Positions 5,469 through 6,279 of a stretch of 6,279 bases of DNA are shown here, piece by piece. The translations under genes were made by a program, and so were the position numbers. The stretch spans positions 1 to 6,279 of the forward strand of contig JACVQG010000099.1 of assembly GCA_015661045.1 (NCBI GenBank), given 5' to 3'. Each line of letters starts with the position of its first letter. Within the stretch, counting starts at the first letter, position 1. Source of the stretch: Dehalococcoidia bacterium (lineage in GTDB: Bacteria > Chloroflexota > Dehalococcoidia > JACVQG01). The notes beneath the pieces were generated by a model that searched no databases, was not told the DNA's origin, and saw nothing but the letters and a program-made list of their open reading frames with translations.

Positions 5469-6279
5469 TTATTTCTTAGCGATATCCAGTGGTGAAGGCG
5501 GAGACGGGTTAACGATATCCTTGGTCAGTGTCTTGGGCATCGTTTCCACCAGCTCTTCTGCTGTCCAGGAGCCGCCGGCCTCTTTGAAAAGGAACTTAGT
5601 CGGGGGAGTATCCGGATACGCGGCAATCATGTTGCCGCCCACCAGGAAAACCTGCCCGTTGACATTTGAAGCTGCGTCGGTAGCCAGATAGACTACTAAT
5701 TCAGCCACATGCTCCGGCATCATAGCCCGCAGCTCATCATAATCTCCCAGGGTGGGTAGGCCCTGAGCCTGTGCCCGCTTCCAGTTAGCCTCCAACTCCG
5801 GTGTGATGGTAAGGCGGGTAGCGGCCCGCGGTCGTATAGCGTTGCAGGTAATGCCATAGCGCCCCATGTCCCTGGCTATCGTACGGGTCAACCCCACAAT
5901 GCCTTCCTTAGCGGCGCTATAATTGGCCTGGCCCATGTTGCCCAGCCCGGCTTGTGAGGATGTATTGATTATACGGCCGTACCTTTGCGCACGCATAGCC
6001 AGACAGGCGAACTTTGAACAGTAGAAATGCCCGTAGAGGTGTACCTTAATGACCGAATCCCATTCCTCCTGGGTCATATTGAATACCATGCGGTCCCGCA
6101 GAATGCCGGCGTTATTTACCAGGATATCAATACGACCAAAGTTATCTAGGGCAGTCTTTATAATCCTTTCAGCCCCTTCCATAGTGGTTACCGAATCATA
6201 GTTGGCTACAGCCTGGCCCCTGGCCTTTTTGATTTCAGCTACCACCTCGTCTGCCGGGCCTTTTCCAATCCCTGAACCG
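5469..6279 (-). CDS. Short-chain dehydrogenase/reductase, 3-hydroxyacyl-CoA dehydrogenase-like (MFE-2 type), N-terminus outside window
   Basis: The frame continues past the GTG at 6245 to the right edge (...GSGIGKGPADEVV), so the start and most of the first NAD(P)-binding strand are beyond the window. About 270 residues are visible. Numbering from the GTG codon, NNAG (44-47) is followed by ILRDRMVFNMT (48-58), the hallmark of SDRs related to the dehydrogenase unit of multifunctional enzyme type 2. The catalytic triad is S96 in INTSS, then Y109 and K113 in YSAAK, 13 and 4 residues apart as usual. NAIRPRAATRLT (135-146) forms the loop after strand 6. The enzyme would oxidise a 3-hydroxyacyl-CoA or similar alcohol using NAD(P)+ in the cytoplasm; the exact substrate is not readable. 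After the usual SDR core (about residue 205), some 53 residues (AAYPDTPPTKFLF...SPLDIAKK) form an extra C-terminal segment. The gene reads toward a strong hairpin. Confidence 0.92.
   Translation of the reverse strand, partial: GSGIGKGPADEVVAEIKKARGQAVANYDSVTTMEGAERIIKTALDNFGRIDILVNNAGILRDRMVFNMTQEEWDSVIKVHLYGHFYCSKFACLAMRAQRYGRIINTSSQAGLGNMGQANYSAAKEGIVGLTRTIARDMGRYGITCNAIRPRAATRLTITPELEANWKRAQAQGLPTLGDYDELRAMMPEHVAELVVYLATDAASNVNGQVFLVGGNMIAAYPDTPPTKFLFKEAGGSWTAEELVETMPKTLTKDIVNPSPPSPLDIAKK

Noticed and set aside
6243..6245. GTG at 6245 as the SDR start
   Set aside because: The frame continues to the right edge with sequence typical of this SDR family, and a start here would delete the cofactor-binding N-terminus.

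Overview
The window is ordinary bacterial chromosome of roughly 50% GC with tightly packed genes. Every gene belongs to a recognisable family. The gene styles suggest an uncultured Chloroflexota, most likely a Dehalococcoidia-like lineage: the TldD/TldE pair, a HEAT-repeat protein, a NUDIX hydrolase, a GNAT of the kind containing NIRAQ..F.KCGF, and an SDR of the NILRDRMVFNMT type. The same goes for the intergenic repeat built on CATTGCGAG. This placement comes from remembered family resemblance and was not computed.

Left part (1-3861, plus strand): five genes read in one direction with gaps of 9 bases or less, or overlaps, so they probably form one operon whose promoter lies left of the window. 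They are the C-terminal part of tldD, a complete tldE/pmbA-type gene, a HEAT-repeat protein, a NUDIX hydrolase starting at GTG, and a GNAT acetyltransferase whose start overlaps the NUDIX stop. TldD and TldE normally form a heteromeric metalloprotease in which TldD carries the metal site. Here tldD stops about 25-30 residues short of the usual C-terminus and lacks the conserved CGK-type segment that supplies a metal-ligand cysteine in the family. This is the most unusual coding observation in the window.

Middle (3817-5115, minus strand): a complete 12-helix MFS exporter of the fosmidomycin-resistance-like type. Its 3' end overlaps the GNAT gene by 45 bp, tail to tail.

Right part: a 353-bp intergenic region (5116-5468) holds three separate inverted repeats. 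They are a perfect 10-bp hairpin, a roughly 130-bp imperfect palindrome of the dispersed MITE/REP-like kind, and a perfect 13-bp hairpin just after the stop of the last gene. That gene, on the minus strand and running off the right edge, is a short-chain dehydrogenase resembling the hydroxyacyl-CoA dehydrogenase domain of multifunctional enzyme type 2.

I see no CRISPR array, tRNA, rRNA, transposase, phage gene or convincing new defence or biosynthetic system. The points worth a second look are the tldD truncation, the repeat cluster and the conserved-looking five-gene cluster.
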